From an uncultured Spirochaetales bacterium (lineage in GTDB: Bacteria; Spirochaetota; Spirochaetia; Sphaerochaetales; Sphaerochaetaceae), in the NCBI GenBank assembly GCA_937902565.1, contig CALFMX010000304.1, positions 1 through 15,082 on the forward strand: a DNA stretch of 15,082 bases, written 5' to 3'. The translations under genes were made by a program, and so were the position numbers. The notes beneath the pieces are model-generated. The model did no database searches and was not told where the DNA came from. It saw only the letters and a program-made list of their open reading frames with translations. Positions 7,240-14,043 of the stretch are shown in pieces (positions within the stretch are counted from its first letter, which is position 1; every line of letters begins with the position of its first letter).

Positions 7240-8583
7240 CTACAGGAGCCCCTTGGGCTGCTCAACTGCAGAACCTGGGTTGTCACCAAGATACGCCTTC
7301 ATCCGCTTCTCCAACTCGTTGACGACGTTGAAGAGGGAGGTCTCTGCACTCTGCCTACCCAAGAGATACTTCTGCATCTCCTCATGCATCATGCCCTGGT
7401 GCATGTCGGTGTAGTTGAACGGCCCAAAGGCTACCGGGACGACGATCGCCGGATCATTGAGCTGCTGCACGAATGCTGCGTACGGCCCATTTGGTCCATA
7501 GAAGGGGTCATCACCGACTGCCGTCTTGATGGGGATCAAGCCCGTAAGCTTACAGTACTCGATGTTGTTGTCGGGACGGGTGAGGAACTCGATGAGCTTC
7601 CACGCCGCATCCTTGTTCTTGGAACTGGAGGAGATCGAGTACGCATACGGCGAGTTGACGGTGTTGTAGATCTTGCCATCCTTGTCGCTTCTCGGCATCG
7701 GCATGACCATCCACTGGTCGTCAGTCATGTGCTCGAGGCACGTGGCGGCAACCTCACTGTCGTTGATCAACGTCCCGGTCAGGCCACCGGTGAAGTTGTC
7801 GACCATCTCGACGAAGCCCCAGTTGATGGCATCCTTGGGTGCACACCCATCAAGATACAATCCCATCCACTTCTTGTAGGCATTCACCGCTTCGGTTGTG
7901 GCAAAGAGGGTCGAACCGTCGGCGGCGTATGCCGATCCACCGGTAAGGCTCTCAAGGTAGACGAAGAGCGGGTCAAATGCACCACGGGAGCCACGGAAGG
8001 AGGTCCCGTAGCGGTTCTTGGCGGGGTTGGTCAGCTTGTAGACCGCATCAAAGTAGTCGGCATAGGTCCACCCCTTCTTCATGTCGAGGTTCAGGCCGGC
8101 TTCCCTGGCCCAGTCCTTGCGGACAAAGACTCCCTTGACCATCATGCCATCGGGGATGGTGTAGATGTTCCCATAGAGCTCCTGCTCGGCTTTCCAGACC
8201 AGCTCGGTGACGGTGGCGGCATACTCACCGGCCGTATTGCCGATGTACGGTGCCAACGGGACGACCCAACCGGCTTCGGTGAACTGTCCGAGCCATCCTG
8301 CCCACGTGGTGATCACGTCCGGCAGTTGGTTCGAGGCACCCAAGACGGTGAGTTTGTTCGCTGCATCGTCCCACGGCACGCTCTCATAGACAACGGTGAT
8401 GCCGGTCTCCGCTTTGAACTTGTCAAAGGTCTTGGTGAAGTACTCCTGCCTGTTCGGGCTCGGCGAGACGTCGATAAAACGTAGGGACTCGCCTCCCTTC
8501 TTCTCTGCGGAAGGGGCTGCAAACATGAGTGATGCAACCGTCAGGATGACCATCACCACCATCAATACCTTTTTATTCTTCAT
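7240..8583 (-). CDS. Extracellular solute-binding protein family 1 (UgpB/MalE-like), sugar importer component
   Basis: This 447-residue protein has a cleavable signal peptide: MKNKK, a hydrophobic core to about residue 20, then a likely cut in MFA/APSAEKK. There is no lipobox cysteine, so it is periplasmic rather than lipid-anchored. The mature part shows family 1 features: LRFIDVSPSPNR, an early SVPWDDAANKL segment, LPDVITTWAGWLGQFTEAGWVVPL, an FVRKDWAREAGL block, SPYAYSISSSSKNKDAAWKLIEFL and a C-terminal helix. The start at 8583 (MKNKK) is chosen because AAAGGAG lies 6 nt upstream; the ATG at 8589 abuts the Shine-Dalgarno. Upstream in-frame codons extending to 8823 are rejected because the operon promoter lies there. 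As first gene of the operon it probably captures the oligosaccharide later cut by the downstream enzymes. Ligand identity is inferred from context only. Confidence 0.92.
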   Translation of the reverse strand: MKNKKVLMVVMVILTVASLMFAAPSAEKKGGESLRFIDVSPSPNRQEYFTKTFDKFKAETGITVVYESVPWDDAANKLTVLGASNQLPDVITTWAGWLGQFTEAGWVVPLAPYIGNTAGEYAATVTELVWKAEQELYGNIYTIPDGMMVKGVFVRKDWAREAGLNLDMKKGWTYADYFDAVYKLTNPAKNRYGTSFRGSRGAFDPLFVYLESLTGGSAYAADGSTLFATTEAVNAYKKWMGLYLDGCAPKDAINWGFVEMVDNFTGGLTGTLINDSEVAATCLEHMTDDQWMVMPMPRSDKDGKIYNTVNSPYAYSISSSSKNKDAAWKLIEFLTRPDNNIEYCKLTGLIPIKTAVGDDPFYGPNGPYAAFVQQLNDPAIVVPVAFGPFNYTDMHQGMMHEEMQKYLLGRQSAETSLFNVVNELEKRMKAYLGDNPGSAVEQPKGLL

Positions 8584-8658
8584 ACGCATCTCCTTTGCTC
8601 CTATTTCAGTAGGAATGATGATTAATGGCCTTAAATAGAACCACTTTACCAGATATTG

Positions 8659-8673
8659 TTTAGATAATCTAAA
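8659..8673. promoter_or_regulatory. 15-bp palindrome in operon leader
   Basis: TTTAGAT-A-ATCTAAA is a perfect 7-1-7 palindrome, about 40 to 50 nt downstream of the predicted transcription start. It could be a secondary operator or part of a leader hairpin. Confidence 0.4.
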
Positions 8674-8688
8674 ATATATTGGCAAAAT

Positions 8689-8707
8689 TGGTTCTAAAGA
8701 AGAACCA
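8689..8707. promoter_or_regulatory. Operator-like inverted repeat TGGTTCT-N5-AGAACCA
   Basis: Two perfect 7-bp arms flank a 5-bp spacer and lie at roughly +3 to +21 of the predicted start, a classic repressor position. A third AGAACCA half-site lies at 8637-8643 with a degenerate partner. The regulator is unknown; the GntR protein of this operon is the nearest candidate. Confidence 0.5.
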
Positions 8708-8716
8708 TTTAAGGGT

Positions 8717-8745
8717 ATTCTAAGGCCTCTTATACTCCCTGTCAA
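8717..8745 (-). promoter_or_regulatory. Sigma-70-type promoter of the importer/fucosidase operon
   Basis: On the minus strand a perfect TTGACA (8745-8740) is followed after exactly 17 nt by TAGAAT (8722-8717), a 5/6 match to TATAAT. This is the best promoter match in the window. Transcription would start near 8710 and run through seven genes to about 430. Confidence 0.65.
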
Positions 8746-8822
8746 ATAAAAAATGGCGTCGATGAAATCATTCATGCGGTATGATGGGACACCTCCCCGA
8801 TTCGTAGAGTCCGCACCGCTCA

Positions 8823-9021
8823 TTAGATGAGGCAGAAGAGGCGGCAGATGTGCGGGGGGATTGAGGAGGTGATGGTGTGCTCCGCATCACTGAGGTTGAA
8901 GAGGGCGATGTGTTCTCGTGCATTGGGGGCGAGGGCGGGATCGAGCAGAGGCAACGGCCCCCCGCTTTGCCGTCAGATGGTTCGGTGGTCATATTCGGTG
9001 GATGAACACGCCTAGGGCATC
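8823..9021 (-). pseudogene. Decayed C-terminal fragment of a glycoside hydrolase
   Basis: On the minus strand one frame reads GGPLPLLDPALAPNAR, then EHIALFNLSDAEHTITSSIP, before TAA (8823-8825). The motif AxALFNLSDEExTIT is typical of the C-terminal beta-sandwich of alpha-galactosidase-like hydrolases (GH27/GH36). This frame is interrupted by TGA at 8973-8975 and TAG at 9012-9014. In the adjacent frame just upstream (9019 to 8992) DALGVFIHRI resembles the DPLGxQGRR block that precedes this domain in such enzymes. A frameshift and stops thus seem to have broken a gene whose 5' part is gone. The stretch is G+C-rich like real genes, unlike the AT-rich flanks. Family naming is tentative. Confidence 0.4.
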
Positions 9022-9080
9022 GGGGGTATTGCCACACTACATCACACCAACTTGAGAAACGGTGTACTGGGTTGCTTTGG

Positions 9081-9100
9081 CAAATACTAACCTGTATTTG
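9081..9100. promoter_or_regulatory. Inverted repeat upstream of the AraC-type regulator
   Basis: CAAATAC-TAACCT-GTATTTG is a perfect 7-6-7 inverted repeat, 55 bp before the chosen ATG of the regulator. It may be an operator for that gene. No clear -35/-10 pair was found around it. Confidence 0.35.
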
Positions 9101-9154
9101 TTCAAGTAGTGAATTTACCTTGCATTAATTGCGAATTTGGTGTCCACTCAAGCC

Positions 9155-10063
9155 ATGAACTATCCACAGCCCCTCCTCTTTGAACAAGGAATGTCCATTA
9201 CCATCAATCAGCCCAATGACTCGTTGTACTACTATTTTGACTGGGATGAACGGGCCTTCAGCGCCAATATGGAGTTTCAGCACTTCCACGAGTTCTATGA
9301 GATTCTGATCCTCCTTGAGAACGCAGCCTCCCACCTCATCGAGGGGGAGTATTACGACCTGCAAAAATACGACATGGTCCTGCTCAAGCCTTCGCTGCTC
9401 CACAAGTCACGATACAACCCCGGCCCCCCCTCCAAGCGCCTGATCATCAACTTCTCCATCCCCATCGAACTGCCCGGCCTGCGTCGCAACATGGAGGGGA
9501 TCCTCGCCCCCTTCAGGGAGTCCATACCGATCTTTCGCTTTCCCCAGACGGTGAACAACGAGCTCTTCTCCTCGCTCAACGAGATTTTCAGCATCGCCTC
9601 CCCCAAGCAACCCAACAACGGGGTCTTCATCCATGCCAAGTTCCTCCAATTCCTCTTCACCCTCAACGCACACAAGGAGGAGAACAGCTACGAGCGGCAG
9701 CAGGTCGCCGACTCCATCACGCAGAAGATCTACTCCATCACCGCCTACATCCATACCCACTACAAGGAACCGCTTTCGCTGAGCCAGCTCGCCGAGCAGT
9801 TCTTCATCAGCTCCTGCTACCTCTCCCACGTCTTCAAGGAGATCACCGGCTTTACGCTGACCAACTACATCCAGATGACGAGGATCAAGAATGCCCAACA
9901 GCTCCTCCTCTATACCGATCTGAGGATCAAGGAGGTCACCGAGCGGTGCGGGTTCCCCTCCTTCAGCCAATTCAACCGGGTCTTCAACAAATTCTGCGGC
10001 TGCCCCCCCTCGCGCTACCGGCACACACGAGGCAGCGGCTGGGCAGAGTCCTCTCTGATGTGA
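9155..10063 (+). CDS. AraC-family transcriptional regulator with N-terminal cupin domain
   Basis: This protein of about 302 residues has an AraC-type cupin sensor domain (about 40-105: FQHFHEFYEILILLEN, LIEGEYYDLQKYDMVLLKPS, LLHKSRY) and a C-terminal double helix-turn-helix (about 193-290). The first HTH contains LSLSQLAEQFFISSCYLSHVFKEITG; for reading, it spans about 207-231. The second includes IKEVTERCGFPSFSQFNRVF (258-277), followed by the usual CPPSRYR. The start is uncertain: ATG 9155 is used, but in-frame TTG 9137 and GTG 9140 precede it, and none has a good Shine-Dalgarno. It stands upstream of and codirectional with the LplB/LplC/LplA-type importer, which it probably activates in response to a sugar. 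It is also divergent from the fucosidase operon, so control of both sides is possible. Confidence 0.9.
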   Translation: MNYPQPLLFEQGMSITINQPNDSLYYYFDWDERAFSANMEFQHFHEFYEILILLENAASHLIEGEYYDLQKYDMVLLKPSLLHKSRYNPGPPSKRLIINFSIPIELPGLRRNMEGILAPFRESIPIFRFPQTVNNELFSSLNEIFSIASPKQPNNGVFIHAKFLQFLFTLNAHKEENSYERQQVADSITQKIYSITAYIHTHYKEPLSLSQLAEQFFISSCYLSHVFKEITGFTLTNYIQMTRIKNAQQLLLYTDLRIKEVTERCGFPSFSQFNRVFNKFCGCPPSRYRHTRGSGWAESSLM

Positions 10064-10103
10064 CCCTCCAACCCAGATAGATTGGCTCCTCCCAGACGTT
10101 GTT

Positions 10104-10150
10104 CCATCGAACGTACTTAATCCTGTATCCTCGATGGCAGTGGCGAGGAT
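10104..10150. repeat. Two overlapping, mutually exclusive inverted repeats after the AraC-type gene
   Basis: CCATCGA (10104-10110) can pair with TCGATGG (10131-10137), and ATCCTCG (10127-10133) with CGAGGAT (10144-10150). The pairs share 10131-10133, so only one hairpin can form at a time. No U-run follows. It may weaken read-through from the regulator gene. Confidence 0.4.
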
Positions 10151-10356
10151 GCGCGCTTGCCCAGGATGCAATGATTTTGATCTGATGGAATCAAAAAGGG
10201 GTAAATATAGCAAAAGATGCAATGAAAAAGCCAAAATATCGCTAAATAACGCATAGCTTTCTGAAATTACGGCTCTTACACTCTAATTACAAACCAGCAC
10301 ATCATGGGTATTACCACCCTTCGGACATTGGTTGCACACCTTTCACAGGCGCTGGT
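10151..10356. other. AT-rich intergenic region with repeats upstream of the second importer
   Basis: No gene is seen. It contains TTTTGAT-N8-ATCAAAA (10175-10181 and 10190-10196), a 7-bp-arm inverted repeat, and the direct repeat GATGCAATGA at 10165-10174 and 10216-10225, 51 bp apart. Either could be binding sites for the AraC-type regulator encoded just upstream, which would bind directly repeated half-sites. This is inference. Confidence 0.35.
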
Positions 10357-10388
10357 TTGAAACACTATGGCACGAATGCTATGCATTC
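10357..10388 (+). promoter_or_regulatory. Possible promoter of the LplBCA-type importer, with palindrome over the -10
   Basis: TTGAAA (10357-10362), a 17-nt spacer, then TATGCA (10380-10385) preceded by an extended -10 TGn. The -10 itself is only 3/6, which fits an activator-dependent promoter. GAATGC-TAT-GCATTC (10374-10388) is a perfect inverted repeat centred on it. The ATG follows at 10413. Confidence 0.35.
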
Positions 10389-10412
10389 GGCCACACACAG
10401 AAAGAGGGAATC

Positions 10413-11324
10413 ATGAAGAAGACGAGTCTTATACAACGATATTGGAAGAACAAGTATCTGTTCCTCCTGCTCATCCCCGGGGTCCTCTGGTATATTGTTT
10501 TCAAGTACTTTCCCATCTATGGACTCACCCTTGCGTTCAAGGACTTCAGTTTCCGCAAGGGGATCATTGGCAGTTCATGGGTCGGGTTGAAGCACTTCAC
10601 ATACCTCTTCTCCCTCTCCGGTTTCAGACGGGCGTTCACCAACACCCTCATCATCAACTTCTACCAGCTGCTCTTCAGCTTCCCGGCTCCGATCATCTTC
10701 GCCCTCCTGCTCAATGAGATTGTCCACATCGGGTACAAGAAGGTCGTGCAGACGATCAGCTACCTGCCGCACTTCCTCTCGTGGGTCATCCTGGCGGGCA
10801 TGTTCATGCAGCTCCTGTCCCCCTCCACCGGTGCGCTCAACCACCTCCTCGGGGTGTTCGGCATCGGGCCGTTCTACTTCCTCGGCGACCCGCGCTACTT
10901 TCGCGGCACCCTGGTGGTGACGAACCTCTGGAAGTCGATCGGATGGAACTCCATCGTATACCTGGCCGCCCTGTCGAACATCGACACCCAGCTCTATGAG
11001 GCGGCCCGCCTGGATGGGGCGAACAAGTTCCAGGAGATCATCCACGTGACACTGCCGTCGATCGCCCCGATCGTGACGGTGATGCTCATCTTCCAGATGG
11101 GCAAGCTGTTCGGCGACAACTTCGACCAGGTCTTCAACCTCTACAATGCCGCGGTATATGAGGTCGGGGATGTCCTGGGTACGTTCACCTACCGCATGGG
11201 GCTGCGCGATATGCAGTACAGCCTGTCCACCGCGGTGAGTCTGGTCACCAACGTCATCTCTTTCTCCTTGGTCATCATCACGAATGCCATCGCAAAGAGA
11301 ATCAATGATTACGGGATTTGGTAA
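10413..11324 (+). CDS. Polysaccharide-type ABC transporter permease, LplB family
   Basis: This 303-residue inner-membrane protein has about six helices. It opens with KNKYLFLLLIPGVLWYIVFKYFP and FPIYGLTLAFKDFS, hallmarks of LplB (COG4209) permeases for complex carbohydrates. The EAA loop is at about 196-215 (EAARLDGANKFQEIIHVTLP). The C-terminus INDYGIW is also typical. The start is ATG 10413, because GAGGG lies 4 nt upstream and the protein then begins MKKTSLIQ as relatives do; in-frame codons back to 10332 cross the predicted promoter. It is the first gene of an importer with the LplC-type permease (14 nt later) and the LplA-type binding protein. The substrate is unknown; such systems carry di- and oligosaccharides, often from plant polysaccharides. 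Confidence 0.93.
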   Translation: MKKTSLIQRYWKNKYLFLLLIPGVLWYIVFKYFPIYGLTLAFKDFSFRKGIIGSSWVGLKHFTYLFSLSGFRRAFTNTLIINFYQLLFSFPAPIIFALLLNEIVHIGYKKVVQTISYLPHFLSWVILAGMFMQLLSPSTGALNHLLGVFGIGPFYFLGDPRYFRGTLVVTNLWKSIGWNSIVYLAALSNIDTQLYEAARLDGANKFQEIIHVTLPSIAPIVTVMLIFQMGKLFGDNFDQVFNLYNAAVYEVGDVLGTFTYRMGLRDMQYSLSTAVSLVTNVISFSLVIITNAIAKRINDYGIW

Positions 11325-11337
11325 GGAGGGTATATCA

Positions 11338-12222
11338 ATGGCAGTACGCAGATCAAAAGGTGAAACAATCTTCCTCGCCGTCAACTATCTTGTTATGGCT
11401 TTGCTGTGCCTCTCCATGCTCTTCCCCTTCTGGAGCCTCCTGGCAAAATCATTTGCAGCGGCAAGCGTCCCGAGTACACAGCTGTACTTCTGGCCTTCAC
11501 AGACCACGCTTGCCAACTATGCGAGGGTGTTCGCCAACAAGAATATCTGGATCGGCTTTGGAAACACCATCTTCCGCACGGTCGTCGGCACGATCCTCTC
11601 CCTGGTCATGAGCATCCATGTCGCCTATCCCCTGTCGAAGAAGTACCTTCCGAATAGAACGTTCTGGACCTCTCTGATTGTCTTCACCATGTTCTTCTCC
11701 GGCGGGATGATCCCTGAATACATCCTCGTGCGATCACTCAAGCTCTACAACAGCCGGTGGGCCCTGATCTTCCCCATCCTCCTCAATACCTTCAACATGA
11801 TCATCATCCGCAACTACTTCATGAGCATCCCCGACAGCCTCGAGGAGTCTGCGAAGATCGATGGCGCCAATGACCTGCTGATCCTCTATCGCATCATCAT
11901 CCCGCTCTCATTCCCCATCATCGCGACGGTGGTCCTCTGGACCGCGGTCTCGCATTGGAATGCATGGTTCGACTCACTCATCTACATCAGCGATGGCAAC
12001 AAGCAGGTGCTCCAGACGATCTTGCGAAGGATCGTCCTCGAGGGAAGCCTCCAGCTGATGGAGCTGCAAGGCGGGGCAATGGCCATGGAGGCATCCAACG
12101 TCAGCTCGGAGGCGATCAAGGCGGCCACAGTCATTGTTGCTACCACACCCATCCTGGTGGCATACCCGTTCCTGCAGAAGTATTTCGTCAAGGGGGTCCT
12201 TGTCGGATCCCTGAAAGGATAG
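11338..12222 (+). CDS. ABC transporter permease, LplC/YtcP family
   Basis: This 294-residue membrane protein partners the LplB-type subunit. LplC-like features are the N-terminal RRSKGETIFLAVNYLVM region, LPNRTFWTSLIVFTMFFSGG, MIPEYILVRSLKLYNSRWAL, the EAA loop at about 169-190 (EESAKIDGANDLLILYRIII), and the ending KYFVKGVLVGSLKG. The start at ATG 11338 is strongly supported by AAGGAGGG 7 nt upstream, which overlaps the LplB-type stop codon; in-frame codons back to 11284 lie inside the preceding gene. The two permeases are tightly coupled. The binding-protein gene follows after 143 nt rather than directly. Confidence 0.93.
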   Translation: MAVRRSKGETIFLAVNYLVMALLCLSMLFPFWSLLAKSFAAASVPSTQLYFWPSQTTLANYARVFANKNIWIGFGNTIFRTVVGTILSLVMSIHVAYPLSKKYLPNRTFWTSLIVFTMFFSGGMIPEYILVRSLKLYNSRWALIFPILLNTFNMIIIRNYFMSIPDSLEESAKIDGANDLLILYRIIIPLSFPIIATVVLWTAVSHWNAWFDSLIYISDGNKQVLQTILRRIVLEGSLQLMELQGGAMAMEASNVSSEAIKAATVIVATTPILVAYPFLQKYFVKGVLVGSLKG

Positions 12223-12365
12223 ACCTTAAGAGTAACGCCTGAGTACAGAAGGAGGAAATCGATCAGAGCGTGTGAATTCTAGAGTTGCCGGCAAGTCCAT
12301 GCGCCCATGCATGGATGGTTGAGGCAGATCACCGTACGAATATTACAACACAAGAGAGGTACGTA
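12223..12365 (+). promoter_or_regulatory. Gap before the LplA-type gene: orphan Shine-Dalgarno, hairpin, possible weak promoter
   Basis: AAGGAGG at 12249-12255 is a perfect Shine-Dalgarno, but only a GTG followed at once by TGA (12270-12275) comes after it. TCCATGC-GCCCAT-GCATGGA (12296-12315) is a perfect 7-bp-stem hairpin. TTGAGG (12319-12324), 16 nt, TATTAC (12341-12346) may be a weak internal promoter allowing extra binding-protein synthesis. All three are sequence-visible; their functions are inferred. Confidence 0.3.
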
Positions 12366-13919
12366 ATGAAAAAAGGATTTGTTGTATTGTCGATCTTGTT
12401 CCTGGGTCTTACCCTCGTGTTTGCCGCTGGAAGCAAAGACGCAAAGACAGATGGAAAGATGAACATCTCGTGGACGGCCTACCAGATGGCACCGACGGCG
12501 AAGAATGCGCCGATGGTCAAGTACTACGAAGATATGTTCGGCGTGGGTCTGGATGTGTGGAACATCGACTACCAGCAGTACACCGAACTGCTGAACATCC
12601 GCCTTGCCGCCGGCGAGATCCCGGATATGTTCATGGTGATGAACCCAGCCGATCTCTCAGGGTATGTGGAGCAGGGCCTCCTTGCCCCGATCCCCCTTGA
12701 GAAGATCAAGAAGTTCATGCCCAACACCTATGCCACCTACCAGAGGGACTTCCCCAATGAGTTTGCCATGGGGCAGATCGATGGCCAGTTCTATGGCCTG
12801 GCATCGATCTCGACGGGCAATATGTTCCGCCTTCCCATCATCTACAACCAGACATGGTTGGATGCACTCGGCTTGGAGGTGCCCACCAACATCGAGGAGT
12901 TTGAGAGAGTCATCTACGCCTTCGCCCACGGTGACCCCGATGGGAATGGGAAGAAGGATACCTACGGTCTCTCCATGGATGGCCTCGAGCTGCTCTGGGG
13001 TATGTACGGGATGGTCCCCTACCAGGACTACTTCAGTGTCAAGGATGGCCGGATCGCCTTCATGCCCATCGAGCCCGAGATGAAGGAGGCGCTCGCCTAT
13101 GCGCGCAAGTGGTACCAGGATGGAGTCCTCGATCCCGAGTTCATCACCGGTGAGAACGCAGGTGGGTACTGGGCCATCAGCCACAGCTTCATCAACGGTC
13201 GCGTCGGCATGACGGTACGGGGCAACTACTACCACTGGCTCTACCCCGGCGACTACAACGAGTACGACGATGGCAAGCCCATCCCCAACCAGGTCGGTGC
13301 AGTGTCCAAGGAGCTGCTCGCCATCAGCCCCGATACGAAGATCGCCTTCGGCCAGCCGCTTAAGAACATGGACGGCACGCAGGGTGGGATTCGCGGGTAC
13401 CACATGTTGGCCCGGTTCTACGGCATCGGCGCCGATGTCCCTGAGGAGAAGATGGACAAGATCCTCGAGATCCTCGAGCACATGGGCGACAGCAACCCCG
13501 ATCGGGATGCCTGGGCGACCGCTCGCCATGGAATCCAGGGAGAGGATTGGAGGTGGCTCGAGAAGGACCATGAGACCATCCTCAAGCTGGGCCAGTACAT
13601 GGATCGGGAGAGTTACCGATACGAGAACGGCAGCGTCTTCTGGTGGACCAGCGGCTCGGAGCTCAAGAGCCGGCAGGCTGAGTGGGGCAGGTTGATGGAG
13701 TTTGACAAGAACGGCATCTACTCCGTCTTCCCGCTCTCCCTTGAAGCGATGAACCGGTACAATGCCCAGCTGCAGACCCTGAGGGAGCAGGCGTACATCC
13801 AGATCATCACCGGCGCAAGGCCTCTGGATTACTTCGACACCTTTGTTGCCGAATACCTCAAGATCGGCGGCAAGGAGGTCATAGACGCAGTCCAGGCGTG
13901 GTATGCAGCGAATAATTGA
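12366..13919 (+). CDS. Extracellular solute-binding protein, LplA-like, partner of LplBC-type permeases
   Basis: This 517-residue protein has a signal peptide (MKKG, hydrophobic core, LVFAAGSKD) cut near residue 20 or 21. It has no lipobox cysteine, unlike Firmicute LplA lipoproteins, so it is periplasmic in a diderm host. The length and large-substrate architecture fit LplA-type binding proteins. GDPDGNGKKDTYG (189-201) is an EF-hand-like DxDxNGxxxD loop that is common in this group and probably binds calcium. Other blocks are AAGEIPDMFMVMNPADLSGYVEQGLLAPI, read as 81-109, and YNQTWLDALGLEVPTNIEEF (160-179). ATG 12366 is preferred because AGAGGT lies 6 nt upstream and a signal peptide follows directly; the in-frame extension to 12285 has neither. 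It follows the LplC-type gene and precedes the MFS gene. Confidence 0.92.
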   Translation: MKKGFVVLSILFLGLTLVFAAGSKDAKTDGKMNISWTAYQMAPTAKNAPMVKYYEDMFGVGLDVWNIDYQQYTELLNIRLAAGEIPDMFMVMNPADLSGYVEQGLLAPIPLEKIKKFMPNTYATYQRDFPNEFAMGQIDGQFYGLASISTGNMFRLPIIYNQTWLDALGLEVPTNIEEFERVIYAFAHGDPDGNGKKDTYGLSMDGLELLWGMYGMVPYQDYFSVKDGRIAFMPIEPEMKEALAYARKWYQDGVLDPEFITGENAGGYWAISHSFINGRVGMTVRGNYYHWLYPGDYNEYDDGKPIPNQVGAVSKELLAISPDTKIAFGQPLKNMDGTQGGIRGYHMLARFYGIGADVPEEKMDKILEILEHMGDSNPDRDAWATARHGIQGEDWRWLEKDHETILKLGQYMDRESYRYENGSVFWWTSGSELKSRQAEWGRLMEFDKNGIYSVFPLSLEAMNRYNAQLQTLREQAYIQIITGARPLDYFDTFVAEYLKIGGKEVIDAVQAWYAANN

Positions 13920-13952
13920 TTGGGCAGCCCCTCAATCATCGTAGAGATCATC

Positions 13953-13984
13953 GATATCGGCAGAACATATGTTCTGCCGGTATC
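13953..13984. repeat. 32-bp near-perfect palindrome between LplA-type and MFS genes
   Basis: Arms 13953-13968 and 13969-13984 match at 15 of 16 positions, and the odd pair becomes a G-U wobble in the plus-strand RNA. The central 22 bp (13958-13979) are a perfect palindrome around ACATATGT. It begins 33 nt after the binding-protein stop. A smaller repeat TGATTG/CAATCA (13917-13922, 13933-13938) precedes it. Without a U-run it is either an mRNA-end hairpin or an operator for the MFS gene. Confidence 0.65.
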
Positions 13985-14043
13985 TTGGAGTGGCAAACGG
14001 TCAACGGGCAGTTAGATGAGCTTCTGTGGAGTGTGCGAGAAAT

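Larger units (their letters stand above)
8584..8710 (-). promoter_or_regulatory. Structured 5' leader of the importer/fucosidase operon
   Basis: About 125 nt separate the predicted transcription start (near 8710) from the ATG at 8583. In the minus-strand RNA, CCUUAAAU (8714-8707) can pair with AUUUAAGG (8636-8629). Inside, UGGUUCU (8707-8701) can pair with AGAACCA (8695-8689), or the same AGAACCA with a second UGGUUCU (8643-8637). A further hairpin UUUAGA-UUA-UCUAAA is centred on 8666, and a small one (UCCUA/UAGGA) stands just before the Shine-Dalgarno. It matches no riboswitch class I know. The elements may instead be DNA operators. Confidence 0.4.

Noticed and set aside
8584..8823. 80-codon N-terminal extension of the family 1 binding protein
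   Set aside because: It would displace the signal peptide from the N-terminus and it covers the best promoter in the window. The MKNKK start has its own Shine-Dalgarno.
8768..9037. 89-codon minus-strand frame in the divergent intergenic region
   Set aside because: Its Pro/Ser-rich translation has no family features. A neighbouring frame over the same bases looks like a real but broken hydrolase C-terminus.
10175..10196. Possible rho-independent terminator for the AraC-type gene
   Set aside because: The stem is AT-only rich (TTTTGAT/ATCAAAA) with an 8-nt loop and is followed by AGGGG rather than a U-run.
9407..10234. 275-codon minus-strand frame opposite the AraC-type regulator
   Set aside because: Low-complexity Glu/Gly/Leu-rich antisense frame; the AraC double HTH on the other strand is unambiguous.
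10332..10412. 27-codon N-terminal extension of the LplB-type permease
   Set aside because: It crosses the predicted promoter. Relatives start near MKK, and GAGGG stands before ATG 10413.
12657..13571. 304-codon minus-strand frame opposite the LplA-type gene
   Set aside because: Antisense shadow of a strongly supported binding protein; no motif or RBS context.
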